Source: Acanthamoeba sp. SK_2022b (taxonomy: Eukaryota; Discosea; Longamoebia; Acanthamoebidae). From it: a DNA stretch of 64,000 bases. Shown one piece after another: positions 22,001-33,009 of the stretch. Each line of letters begins with the position of its first letter. The first letter of the stretch is position 1. The translations under genes were made by a program, and so were the position numbers. The stretch lies in assembly GCA_027943245.1 (NCBI GenBank), contig JANDJZ010000007.1:186001-250000 (forward strand), in the 5' to 3' direction. The notes beneath the pieces are model-generated. The model was given only the letters and a program-made list of their open reading frames with translations, was not told the origin of the DNA and made no database searches.

Positions 22001-22324
22001 GCGATCCCCACCACCATAGCATCCGTCGTGCAGCACCCGTGTACCTGTACAATCGCTACCAGCTGTTTTCCGCGCCCACGCAAGACGCACCCGAGAGAGT
22101 GAGGGTGGTGAGTTAGGCCACGTGAAAGAGGACAGGAGGGTACTTACGGTGTTGGTCTGGCCGGCGAGGGCGAGGCAAGACGACTGAACTTCGGCGTACT
22201 TGTCGGTGAGCGTGGCGAGGATGATGCTGGAGAGGGAGTCGCCCAGCTCGCCGAGCACGTTGGACAGCTCAATGCCGGCCTCAGACGCCAGTCTGTAGCT
22301 CGTGCGCGGTGTGGTCGGTTCCAT
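18255..22324 (-). CDS. talin-rod-like alpha-helical bundle protein
   Basis: About 19 short exons, each giving one or two Ala-rich amphipathic helices, roughly 780 residues in total. Starts METTPRT-like at 22324 and ends AIKKVLAALQHSA. Helices resemble talin/vinculin rod segments, for example INKAQALQKNPTDERLK, SEIKGSGDAMVAAANAG, ALADQVEASARGNPQTL and IEYAKIVNDRAVQVKIL. No FERM head and no C-terminal I/LWEQ signature is visible, so it is not a full talin. Likely role is an actin/adhesion scaffold, by fold resemblance only. Most introns are phase 0, and one exon is only 18 bases (about 22046-22063). A CA repeat lies in an intron at 19.0 kb. The gene is sure; the family is inferred. Confidence 0.7.
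18991..19044. repeat. (CA)n microsatellite in intron
   Basis: About 54 bases of CA on the plus strand (TG on the coding strand) within an intron of the helical-bundle gene. Confidence 0.95.
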
Positions 22325-22748
22325 TTTTGTTGTAGGTGTATTCGCTGTGGCCACGCGAACCACAAAAACCAAGATCAGATTTAAGAGGGGGTGGCCGTCG
22401 GTTTGGATGGTTTCACAGCAAAAGATTAAAGAAACACTAGATCTAGATCCTAAAACATGCACACCTTGCGAGGATCCTGGTTCGTGTCAATCAATTCAAA
22501 TGTGCACTGTCTTGCCGTTAACTCTGGAGGTGTCGGTGCTTCCAGAATTGGCGTTGTCCCAAAGAGCCACTACGAACATACCTGGCGTTGCCCGCGACAT
22601 TCCGTGTCCCGCCGGACTGAGCGCACATTGCCACATTAAAGAAGCGCAGTAGAAGCACACCCTTCTCGGCTTGGAAAAGGCTCTTGGTTGTTCTGTGATG
22701 TACTTTGCTATTTACAAAAAACATGCCTGCTATGTACAATGATCGCCC
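22325..22748. other. spacer upstream of helical-bundle gene
   Basis: No supported gene. Holds the 5' flank of the minus-strand helical gene and the 3' flank of the small minus-strand ORF. Confidence 0.4.
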
Positions 22749-23027
22749 CTAGTGGCCATCAGAAAGCACGGCCGAGGTGTGGATGCTACTGGTGGGATCG
22801 CTGGCAGGTGGTCGTTGCAGGAGGGAATCGGTTTGTCGCAGGTCCGCACAGAACCGGGAATAGAGTGGCGGGAAGACAACACTGCGGTCGGCGACGGGTG
22901 CGATTAGCGGACCGTGATAGTGAGCCACAGCGGGTGTGGGGGAAGGGCACGCCGGCGAGATAGGGAGGCTGGAATCGACGCAGTAGCTGGTGATCAGCAT
23001 CGCATACAGCTTGCGTTCTACCTCCAT
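22749..23027 (-). CDS. hypothetical 92-residue protein
   Basis: Single open frame starting MEVERKLYAMLITSYC, Pro- and Ser-rich, with no recognised domain, membrane segment or signal peptide. Support for a real gene: the start context is acaccATGG, and a good TATA element (CTATAAAG on the minus strand) lies 46 bases upstream. The sequence LPISPACPSPTPAVAHY gives no functional hint. It could also be a longer spliced gene whose later exons were not recognised. Confidence 0.45.
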   Translation of the reverse strand: MEVERKLYAMLITSYCVDSSLPISPACPSPTPAVAHYHGPLIAPVADRSVVFPPLYSRFCADLRQTDSLLQRPPASDPTSSIHTSAVLSDGH

Positions 23028-23387
23028 GGTGTTGTGTTGGTATCGTGTGTGAAGCAGGCGAGGAAATAGCGGCTTTATAGTTGGTGATCAGCCCGGTGAA
23101 GAAGGTGAGGTGTGTCTGCGTTAGAGTTGTGGAATCGTTACTATCCCGGGAGCAAGGGTTACCTCATAAGTTGAAGCCGCTTCGCCTGGCTGTGTTCGCC
23201 TTCCTTGAAGGCCATTCGCTTGAAAAACAAATATGTCCGCATTACCAGAATAGCAACGAATCGAGTGTTTTCGAAGCGAAAATTCTTCGGCTAGCGAGAG
23301 TCTCACGTGATCAGCCCGCGGCATAACGGCGCAAGAAATGATGAGAGAAATTGTAGAGAAAATATCTACTAAAGGCTGTGGCCCAAC
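23028..23387. other. divergent spacer
   Basis: Spacer between the small minus-strand ORF and the PfkB kinase; apart from the TATA element, no clear feature. Confidence 0.4.
23073..23080 (-). promoter_or_regulatory. TATA box of the small minus-strand ORF
   Basis: CTATAAAG on the minus strand, 46 bases before the ATG at 23027. Confidence 0.45.
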
Positions 23388-25139
23388 ATGGAAGAGCAAC
23401 AACAATGCCCCGTGCGGCACATTTGGGAGCCGCAACAATCGCAGGCGAGCGGCGGCGAGGTAAGTGAATCGTCTTCTTGACTTCGAGATTGTAATTCAGG
23501 TTCCTTCCTTTGAAATCTTAGTGCCCAGTCCGTAACACCTGGGACACGTCGAGCTTGTACCACACCAACGGTCAGTTCCAGCATCCGCCTATTTCGCAAA
23601 CGAACGGTCAAGCAAGATGCCCCATGGGCTACTTCTCCATCTCTGCCTCTTCGGGCGCTCCCGCCTCGTCTTCGGACGGTGCGCCCAGGTGCCCCTTCGC
23701 GTCCCTCTCCACGAGCTCTGGGATGGCGGACAGGAGGGGACCTGCCGAGCAGCTGCGCTTGACCATTCTGGGTCATGTCACCAACGACATTAACATCTTC
23801 GTCGGCAAGGAAACCCGGGCACAGGGCACGTCACAAGCACTAGGCCACCCACCTGCGCCCCGTTTGGCTTCTAACCTGGGAGCATGCGCCGCGGATGACA
23901 GGTGGGGGCGTGCTGTTCAGCGGTGTCGCCGCCTCCAACTTGGGCATGAACGTGGAGGTCGTTACCAAGTGCTCCGCCGAGGACAAGCCTGTCTTCCAGA
24001 AAATATTTGCTCCCAGTGGCACCAAGGTGCGGTTCCTGCCTTCACCGGCGACCACCTGCTGCGAGAACAACTATCCCAAACCCAACTCGGACGAAAGGTA
24101 TGTGCCTCATCTCTTCGTTGGTCAATTGTGTGCTCTGTTGTGTTGTGCTGATCTCGAGTCATTCATCATGCTGTGCTCGTTCTAGGATTCAGCGTTTCCA
24201 TGCCGTGGGCGCGCCATTCACTGTGGAAGATCTGAGGCACATCGAGTCAACTATCGTTCACGTCAATCCGCTATCGTATGGCGAGTTCCCGGACGAGCTG
24301 ATTCCCAAGATCAAGGAGCTCAACCCCGCCGTCAAGTATGTTGTCGCCGACGCGCAGGGATTCATCAGGTAACACAACGCTGGTCAATGTCGCTCTCGTT
24401 CCACAGCCATATCCTCGGCACGGGCAACCGTTTGATAGAGACACTGCGCGGTCGTTTAGGCACATCGACATGTCGAGCGGTGGCAAGGTATCTCACAAGG
24501 ACTGGGCCGCCAAGGAGAAGTACCTCAAGTACTTCGATCTGTTCAAGGTTGATGACAAAGAGGCTACTTTCTTGACGGGTAACCCTCTCGTCGTGTCGGC
24601 TATGTGGCTTAATGTGATGTCGGTGGCTCACCGATTTGTTCGGTCGACAACAGGGGAGAAGGACATGAAGCGCGCTATGAAGATCCTGCACGAGAAGGGC
24701 GCCAAGATGGTACGCTGGATTGCATCTGGGCCACAACCCCTCCCCTCCACTCCTCATCTTATCGTCTGCCTCAGGTGCTTGGCACGTACAACGCGGGGGT
24801 GTACTTGTTTGATGGCAACGTCTTCTATGAGGCCAGCTTCGGCCCTTGGAAGGTTGAGGGAAGAACCGGAAGAGGTAAACACCTCCTCTTGTAGTGGTGC
24901 TGTCTCTTCTTTACTCACCCCCCCCGTTCTTAAGGCGACACTGTCACTGCGAGCTTCCTCGCCGCGGCGGGGCTGAGCGGAGGCCCCTGGAAGCGCAACG
25001 TCGCGCTCGAGTTTGCCGCTCGCGTGACTACTGTCAAGATGCAGTATCCAGGTATCTCTCCAACTCACTCTTCGTCATCCCTCTGTCCTAACCGCGAGCT
25101 GCCGCAGGCCCCTACCGTCGGCCAACCGCCGCACTGTGA
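23388..25139 (+). CDS. PfkB/ribokinase-family sugar or nucleoside kinase with Cys-Pro leader
   Basis: The kinase core begins near residue 100: LTILGHVTNDINIFVG, GGGVLFSGVAASNLGM, EVVTKC, then DLFKVDDKEATFLTG and the catalytic anion-hole motif GRGDTVTASFLA with its Asp. This family phosphorylates ribose, fructose, adenosine or similar alcohols; the substrate is not readable here. Ahead of it lies a leader of about 95 residues with four Cys-Pro dipeptides (Cys7, 25, 57, 81) in QCPVR, ECPVR, RCPMGY and RCPFAS contexts, resembling heme-regulatory motifs. Exon 1 is 23388-23459; the last exon ends at TGA 25137-25139. The junction after GKETR is uncertain: a GC donor at 23819 joined to 23883 keeps frame. 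Confidence 0.85.
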
Positions 25140-25505
25140 GAAGCCAAGCAGGAGACCGTCACCCACACCAACAGTTGCTTTTGTGCGCGTTCGCATTGTT
25201 GGAATATAAACTATTTTATGACTTTGTACTCGTGAATGTTTGGCATTTCGGTCGCATGAGCCCCCAGCTAATTTATTGGGGCTCTTTTTTCTTTTCCAAG
25301 CATCCTTGATAATCGATTTGAATTTACGCAGCAGATCTGGAAGGAGGAGCTTCACTGCCTGATAGAGATCTCTCTCTCCGCCTCTCGCTTATTTAATCGA
25401 TTTTCGCGGTGAAAATTGCGAGTGAGTGCCAGCTCAAGGAGAAAGGGGCAATCGACGTCGACGACCCCTCGATTACAACTTGGAGTGGTGAAAGAGGGAA
25501 AGGAG
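25140..25505. other. intergenic
   Basis: No gene seen. 25280-25395 has AT-rich stretches and CT-rich runs that may be promoter or 5' UTR of the next gene. An in-frame Met at 25416 could extend that gene by 30 residues. Confidence 0.4.
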
Positions 25506-28500
25506 ATGGCCGCTCTCACGGCTAAGCAAAAGCTGTTTCAGCAAGTGGATGAATTATTTCGCGAGTTAATTGCCTTCAAGAGGCCAGAGCGCGTGGTGGA
25601 CAAGAAGAAGGTGAAGAAGAAGGTGTATAAGACCCAGGAAAAGGCCTTCTTCGATGAGATAGAAGCCTGGATCAAGCAAGTGCGCGAATTCATGCAGCTC
25701 TCGAAGCTCAGGTGGTGTGACATCTTCTACCTGCGCATGCAGCACAACAAAGACGTTATCAAGGCCGACCAAGTTCAGGCCTTCGAGGCTCTGATGCGCT
25801 GGTACGACAAGCAGTGGTCCGATCCGGCCAAGAACCCCCTTGCCGACACCGTGGCGTCCTTCGAGCGATTCCTCGTCACCCACACCATGGACCCCGACGG
25901 CTGCCTCGTAGGGATGACTCCCGACTCCTTCATCCTCTCCAAATTCTCGTTCTACCTCGAGAACCAGAACCAACAGATCGACTACGAGGCCGAAGCCTGC
26001 CAAGAGAACCTGGCCAAGAACATTGTGGCCTGGAGCAAGATCGACGACCTCGAGCACTTGGCCCGCGAGGTACACTCTCTCTTTGTGTGTTTCTTGTCGT
26101 TTATATTTTGCGTTTAATTATTTTTAATGTTTTATTAATGCACACCCTTATCGGGTGTTGCTCTTTTTGGTGTTCTCCGCCGTCCACGTTCTTCCACGTT
26201 AACGTGTTGTTTGGCCCTTGTATTGCTCCAGGTTCGTCGTATGGCTTCCATTCTAAACAGCGTCCGTAGCGTCAACATCGACCTTCTACGTCCTGGGTAT
26301 GCGCACTCCCTTCTTGCCTGCTCGTTTTTGCCCCAGTTCATCACGGAGAGGATGAGACAGGCGTGGAGGGTGTGAGAGTGTGAGGGAGCGCTGTTGCCTC
26401 CAGAATCCTCACCCAGCGTGCTGCCTTGTAGGGACTTGGTGGTGGCTGCCTTCCTCGGCGATGACAAGGAGAGGGACGCCAAGAAGGGCATCTACTACGC
26501 TCGCTTCACCGGAAAGCGAGAAGGTAAACACCACCGTCACTATCACCCCACAACCACGAGCCTTCAGATGAGCTGCCGTGCTCCTTCCCCGCTTGGCTCA
26601 TTCTTCTTGTTCGCCCGTCTGGGCCCCTGCTCAGGCGACAGGATCGGAGTGTTTCTGGCACCCGAGGAGCGAGCGGAGGAGATGGTCAACGCCAAATCTG
26701 TGTTTCCCTTCACCGAGGACATGAAGGTCCTGCTCGTCGACGTCAATAAGATGGAGCGACTAGTTGAGGATCCCACCAAGTCCCTCTCCAAGGACCTCAA
26801 TGAGAAGTACGTCTTCTCTCTCTTTTCTGTCGACTTGATGTTGGGTGGCTTTGCGGACCGTGTGCGGGTGGGCTGACGTGAGTGCGGGGCTCGGCCGGAC
26901 CAGGATCAAGAAGCGAACGTTAAGCTTTCTGGCGCAGCAGGGCATCGACATCGAGATCGTCGAGCGGGCGCAGAAGCTGGACGTGACCATCGCCGATCTG
27001 CCGCAGATCCAGCGAACAAAGGTCAGCCTCCAGGGCCTGTTCAAGGCCACGGACGACCCGTTCCTCGCCGAGGTCGAGGAGTTTGCCCGCAACGAGACCA
27101 AGAGCTTCACATCCCAGCTGGGCCTGCGGGACATATTCCTGCCGACGCGGGACAGAGGCACGCACGCACGCACGCGCCCTCGTGTTTGCTCCCTCCCCCC
27201 AGCGGTGCTGACCCACTCCTCTCTTTTTCCCTCCCATCTGTGCAGCGCTGCAGCGACTGCAGAGCATCTCGTGGTCGGACCTGCCTCGTGTGCGAGTTCA
27301 GCGGCATATCTCCTCGTGCGAAGAGGCGCTGCAACACTTGCAGGTGACTGACTACTCTCCTCCTCTCAATTCCTTGTCAGTGTCCATGACTCATCTTTGT
27401 CTTATTTCTCATTTCCCTCGAACGGAACAGCTCGAGAAGCGCGAGCTGATGAACGGGACGACGAAGGACAAGACCACGGAGTGGTGGCTGTCACTCATCA
27501 AGGATGAATGCGACAAATTTTTGGAACGACGAGGTGCGTCGTCTACGGCTTGTGTGGTGTGTGACGTGTGGTGATGGTGTGGTGATGGTGTGGTGGCGGT
27601 GGTGATGTGGCGTGGTGGTGGTGGTGGTGGTGGTGGTGGTGGTGGTGGTGGTGGTGGTGGTGGTGGTGGTGGTGGTGTGTGTGTGGTGTGTTCAAATTAA
27701 CCCTTCTCTTGTGAGTCAAGCTTGGTCTGGCCAACGCAGACGACTGCTAATGTTGTATGTGTTGTGTGGGCAGGTTATAACCCGGACGTGGTCCCCGCCA
27801 ACTATCTCGAAGAGCCACCAAACTCCATCCAAGCCGTGCGCGACAATCTTCAGCTCATACGAGAAGTGACGCCTCCCTCCCCTCTCTAATCCTCCTCCCG
27901 GCTTTCTTTCGCCAACGGCGCCGCACACGCCTGCTGACGCTGCTCGCTCCTTCTTTGCGCGAGCAATCAGATTTTGAATCCCAACGAGGACAAGCACCAG
28001 GTGCAGCGCCTCATCAAGCGACTCAAGGCCGAGATCTATCCGCAGATCGACCGATTCATCAGTACGTGCTGTGTCTGTGTCTGGGCTCGTGTGCTCCGCC
28101 GATCCCAGCGTACAGGAGGAGCACCTGCCCCGGCTACTGACGCTCAAATGTGTGTGTGCGCGCGCCACAGGCAATGCGGAGATCGTCCTGGCCGAGCAGT
28201 TCAACATTCCCTACGAAACGTTCGCTCTCGAGGAGGCCGAGCTGAGGTTCGCAGCGGAGCGCGAGAGCTTGGGCGCGGAAGTGAGGGACTGGATCGAGGA
28301 CATGCTCAAGGACATCCTCTACCTGCGACAAATGAAGCGCCTGGAGAAGCCGCAGAACAGGAAGGAGAAAATTTTGGACATCGTCCCCGTCACGGGGCTG
28401 ATCGTCGGCCGATTCTATCGGCTCGAGAACGAATTGAGGTTCGTCAACCACCGGTGGATTCGGTTGTCGTAGTCATCTCCCCTCTCGCACTGGCTGTCGA

Positions 28501-29306
28501 GCGCAACGGCTCATCTCTCTTCTCTCTTGCCCGCACATGCTTGCCAGGACGGTGTTGGATGTGTGGGGAGATTATTTTTCCGAGCAGGAGAAGATGGAGC
28601 AGGAGAAGCTCGCTGCGCTGCTCAACACCTCTTCTGCCGCTGTTGCCATGCGGTACACGCCCGTGCTCGCGCCCACGCCCACGCGGAGAGAGAGCTTACC
28701 CGGCTGCTTCGCAGGGAGTCTGCTGCGTTTGCTATCACCAAGGCGGGAGACAGCGGCGAGAGCAAGGGCAAGGAGCCACGTCAGAGCAAGGAGATGACGC
28801 CCGTGGGCAGCCTTTCCGATGGGCCGTCCCCTTCGCCCTCCTGTGCTACGGAATGCAAGGACGCCAAGTCCAGTCCCTCGCCTGCCACCGCCACGTCGGC
28901 CTCCACGGTCTCTGCTCCGCTCCCCGCAGTGCCTGAGAGCAGGTACATGCCTTTTTCTATAATACTCTATTCATTATTTTTTTCATCTTCATTTTGTGGA
29001 GGAAGAGAGGGCAGTGAGCCCATACTCTCGCTCGAAGCTAACCGAAAGGGTCTGGCCAGCGCTGAGCGAGAACCAACGACGTCGTCGCTGTCGGCTTCAG
29101 CACCGGACGAGGCGCCGTCGAGAGAGCGCACCGAGTCCGTTTTTTCAAAGCGAAACAGACCCACTTCCGTGCGGTACGGCGCTCTCTCTAATGATGCTCC
29201 ATCGTGTGTTGACGACTTGATGATGCTGATGATGGCCTGTGCGGGCTGCAGGCGGTTGGGGGCTTCGCTGGGCTCGCGGGCTGACGAGATCAAGAGGGAG
29301 GGCTGA
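25506..29306 (+). CDS. large unknown protein, about 800 residues
   Basis: Not recognised. A long first exon (25506-26069) starts MAALTAKQKLFQQVDELF and is Lys/Glu-rich helical. Later exons join in frame: DLVVAAFLGDDKERDAKKG, VFLAPEERAEEMVN, KIKKRTLSFLAQQGIDIEIV, LQRLQSISWSDLPRVRVQ, EWWLSLIKDECDKFLERRGY, NPNEDKHQVQRLIKRLKAEI, VPVTGLIVGRFYRLENELR and DVWGDYFSEQEKMEQEKL. The C-terminal 150 residues are Ser/Pro/Glu-rich and look disordered. Soluble, mostly helical, with no transmembrane segment. The intron 27158-27245 seems to be GC-AG; another intron carries a GGT repeat. The alternation of helices and short beta-like segments suggests a scaffold, but no function is claimed. Confidence 0.75.
27613..27675. 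repeat. (GGT)n microsatellite in intron
   Basis: About 21 GGT units followed by a short TG run, within an intron of the unknown gene before its GYNPDVVPANY exon. Confidence 0.9.
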
Positions 29307-29790
29307 CTCACAAACCGGCCAGCGCAGCCCTGCCTCCTGTGAACAGTCCAGCCTGGAGGCCTTTTGTACTACACTTTTATTCACAACCAGAAGCTCAGAA
29401 CTGGACCAATGGCTGTAGCCGCGGTCTGAATGCAAAGAAGGTGGCCAAGGTGCGTGTGTGGGGGGGGGGGCAGACGACCATCCAAAGAAGCGTTCGGGGC
29501 AAGGCCAGGTGGGCACAGTTAAACCCAAAGCAGCGGAAGAAGATGGTCGCAAAGAAGCCGAAATGAATCAGGAGAGGAGAAGGGTGGGGAGGTGCGTGCT
29601 GTGCTGCCTTCGCGCCAGGGAGATCCAGCTGCAAGATGAGGGATCTCACCTTTATCGGATTCTGGCCAGACAGCTTCACTGTGGTGGCGTCCCTGGTTTG
29701 GTTTCGAGGACCACATAATTCTAGCCCAACACAACTGAGAGTAAACTTTATTTCACCCGTAGCGGATGGGGAAAAGAAGCGTGTGGGGAC
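29307..29790. other. unexplained stretch between convergent genes
   Basis: Probably 3' UTRs of the two flanking convergent genes. A spliced reading (exon ending at 29450 aag, joined past the G-run to 29474) gives a basic peptide ending KKMVAKKPK at 29566; no start or homology supports it as a gene. Confidence 0.35.
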
Positions 29791-29983
29791 TCAGTCGACC
29801 TTGACGTTAGTCTCGCGCTGTCTGCGCGTGGGAGTGGATGGAGCAGAGGTGGGCTGGCGGCCAGTGTCCACGAGGTAGCGCTGACGCACGGGGCGCAGGG
29901 TTCGGCCGACATTCGTGGCGAGCCCGAAGGTTGCCAGCAGGAACGGCGTGTAGGCTCCGATAAACTCGAGTGCCGACGGGTTG

Positions 29984-30047
<64 letters not shown>

Positions 30048-30932
30048 TCAGAACAGCACACACGAGTTGCAATGACCAGGCCTACCTGGATGATGAACCA
30101 GGGGAACTCCAGGGTGTACAAGATGAGGAGGCCGGCGCCAATCATCGGTAGGAGGGCCACACCTAGGGAGAAGATGAACATGCCAAAGAAGAGGGCGGCC
30201 GGGCCCACGAGGAGGAAGAAGAACAGGAGGCCGAAGGAGAAGGTCCGGGCCACGAAGTCAAGGATTGAGAGGATCGGCGCCAACAGGAAGAGCACCAGCT
30301 CCGACAGGAACATGCGCGATCGGACGCCGTGCAGGGGCTTCAACTGCCGCCAGTGCAGAGAGATAGCATCGAACAGCGACTCGACCTTACGGCGCTGATT
30401 GTTGAGCTGAATTGAGGAACACGAAGAGGTAATGACGCCAGAAGTGAATAAAAAGAAATAGTTGAAGTGCAATAAATGGGAGGTGGGAAGGAGTGCATGC
30501 CTTCAGGGTGGCTTCATCGACCAACGAGCGGATATGAGGATCGAGGAACCAGGTCCAGCTCTGCCTCTTGATGACAGCTCTGGCTTCGATCAGGTCCTCC
30601 AACACTTCTTCCTCCCTCTTAAGGGCATTAGCCAGGACCTCGATCTCATGCAACGCCTTGGCCTCCTCCACTCCCTTGGCCGCCTCCGATGTAGCCGTGG
30701 TGCCGGCGGAGGAACGCGCAGCGTCGAGCAGATGCGTGGCCGTTCCATACCAGCTGCGCCAAAGCGACCTAAGACCCGAAGTGGTGTTGTGGCTCTGAGC
30801 CGAGTCCGCGTAGGTGGTCGCTTGAGAAAAAGAAGACACGGACGACGTGGAGGGAAATGCAGTGACGAGTAGGACCAGGAGTACTGGCATCAGCACCACC
30901 AGCCCGGAGAGAAAAGCGTGGAGTCTGCGCAT
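29791..30932 (-). CDS. multi-pass membrane protein, unknown family
   Basis: Starts MRRLHAFLSGLVVLMPVLLV, a signal peptide or first membrane helix, followed by a Ser/Thr-rich region and a coiled-coil-like helix (ALHEIEVLANALKREEEVLE). The second exon has LHGVRSRMFLSELVLFLLAP and three close hydrophobic segments rich in Phe and Leu; the third begins YNPSALEFIGAYTPFLLATF and ends in a basic tail QRETNVKVD. About four to five membrane spans. The first intron (minus strand 30500 to 30407) appears to have a GC donor. The second intron is filled with a dinucleotide repeat that runs directly into the cag acceptor. No function assigned. Confidence 0.75.
29987..30046. repeat. (TG)n microsatellite in intron
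   Basis: About 60 bases of TG on the plus strand, CA on the coding strand of the minus-strand membrane protein; its last unit forms the 3' splice acceptor. Confidence 0.95.
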
Positions 30933-31162
30933 CTTTGTTGTCTTGGGTCGTGTTGTCGTATCGTGTGTCCGCCCTGCCGTGTGTCGACTGTGAATCAGAG
31001 CTTGCAGAATGATGTATAGAGTGTCCAGCCACACCGTGTGGTGGGCGTGCGAGCCAGGCCAGGGGACCTCCAGTCCCCGTCAACACGTAGCGGTGCACAA
31101 CCCACGAGGAGGTGTCTGAGTTTTGGCGGGAATCTGACACAATTGTGTCGACAAGGCTGATG

Positions 31163-33009
31163 TCAGGGCTGGATGTGGTAGGCGGTGATGGCGCTGGTCT
31201 GATCGGCCACGAAGAGGTTGCCCAGCCCGGAGGCGCCCAGAGGCGCCGAACACAACCAGTTGACCTTGCTGCCGTGGTTGATGCGCTGCTCCAATCGATA
31301 CGGCTTTGGCCGGCTCGCTTCCTCCTTTCCCGTCTGGCCCTTGTTCTTGTTGTTCTGTTGTCTGGCGGCGGCCTTGCCCTTCTTGCTTCGCGCTTCCCGC
31401 AACTCAGACAAAGCTTGGCTCACATTCCTATGTGCACGTTACACGCTATGAGAGGTGGCCACCTTCAAGCAAGGGACTCGTCTCTAGCCAATTCGATGAC
31501 TCGTACCACAAGAGGATCAGGTCGTCGTTGCCGCCCGACACGACATGCGAAGACGGAGCGAACTGAGCAAAGCGCCTGCCAGGACAACAAAAGAAGCAAA
31601 GAAAGGTTCACGAAGTGAGGCATGGGTCGAGGTAGCAGCAAAAAAAAAGAAAAAAGAAAAAAGAAAAAAAAGCGTACGCTTGTGAGACAGAGGTGGAGTG
31701 TCCGTCCTCGAGCTGCGTCACGGGTAGGTCACGGTCGAGGTCGTAAACGAGCACGGAGTTGTCGCCGAGGGCAGCGACGGCGACGTTGGCGTCGGCCGAG
31801 ACGTCAATTGAATGCACGAAGGGCGGGTTGACCTGTTGTTTTTAACCAGTGGAGGCACAGCACGAGGCTGTCCCGGTCATAGTCCTGCGCTTCGAAATAC
31901 TCAATGAACTTGGGAGGTGAGGTGTCGGACCACTTGCGGCGAGTTCATGGCAAGGCCAACGAGGTCGTGGTAGTGGATCGGTCGACCCCGAGAGAAGTCC
32001 CAGTGCACGAGCAGGGAGTCGAGGCCACCAGAGATAACTGATAACGCCGACCACCCGCGAACGATCAGGTCACGTTGACATTGGGCGTGTGGCGACATGG
32101 ACGGTGAGGGGCACCTTCCCACGGTCGTCGTTCGCCTCGGAAACAAACCGTAGAGCAAATCTATAACAATTCACGCAAGGCTGAAGATGTGAGCCACGAC
32201 TGGACAAGCCTCTGGGATGGTCTGTGGTGACGAACGTTGGAGTGCTTTCGCAAGCATTTGAAGAGAGTGTTAGATTGCATATCTACAATTCGCACGTCGC
32301 CAGAGTCGTCACATGTTGCAAGGAATCGGCCGTTGGGGGATACCGCGATCTGTGGCCACAGACAAGGAGCGGTTATGCTCGGACCGAGTGTGGCAGGCCT
32401 CAGGCAACAACCATTATGGAAGAAGGCCTTTTGATCAAGTAACAAATGCCAGCATCATACCGAATTGACTTCCTCCTGGTTGTGTGCATACTCGGTCTCG
32501 AAAGTTTTGAAGATCACATCGGGCTTGCGCAGATCGAAGGAGTAGACCTGGCGTGCGTCAGGTCAGCACGCTTGGATAAGGTGCACGTTAGTTATTGACA
32601 AAACGTTGCGTGCACCTTGTTGCCGGCTGCGGCGAACACCAACTCTGATGACTGAGGGCCAAACGATACGGATGCTACCTACACGCAAGTCGAGGCGAGT
32701 GAACAAGTGGCCGGGCGCAAGCCAAATCGCTCACTTACCGCTTCGCCTTGAAAGGCCGCAAAACAGCGAACTGACTTGGCTGTCTTTTCATCCCACAGTC
32801 GTGCTGTCCCATCCTGCAGGAGAAGGAGGGCAGGGCGATTTTCATACAGATCTATCACGATGAAAAAATCGGCCATTAGGTACCTCGCTGCCAGAGAGGA
32901 GCTGGCAATTCTGTTTTCGGTCCAGACATAACACTGTGTCACGATGTCCCTTGAGACTGTTGAATGCAAGCGATTGCACACTCGCAGTGGCCTCCGCTGG
33001 TGATTCCAT
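31163..33009 (-). CDS. WDR53: WDR53-like WD40 repeat protein
   Basis: A beta-propeller adaptor. Exons in order give HRDTVLCLDRKQ-LLSGSE, DGTARLWDEKTAKSVR, VYSFDLRKPDV-like, then ATCDDSGDVRIVDM and CLRKHSN, ISGGLDSLLVHWDFSRGRP, AVAALGDNSVLVYDLDRD, VVSGGNDDLILLWY and the closing INHGSKVNWLC-NLFVADQTSAITAY. The last block and the DDSG-HSN block match human WDR53, a reported DDB1-CUL4-associated WD40 protein, almost motif for motif. A Lys/Gln-rich insert precedes the last blade, as in WDR53. The start (MESPAEATASVQ) lies 95 bases from the divergent DSCC1 gene. Confidence 0.8.
31640..31672. repeat. A-rich (A5-8 G) tract in WDR53 intron
   Basis: Runs of A interrupted by single G; on the coding (minus) strand it is a T/C-rich polypyrimidine tract near a splice acceptor. 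Confidence 0.7.

Noticed and set aside
18255..22324. full talin or vinculin
   Set aside because: No FERM domain or I/LWEQ end could be found in the exons or flanks.
27543..27734. polyhistidine ORF on the minus strand
   Set aside because: Artefact of the GGT repeat in an intron.
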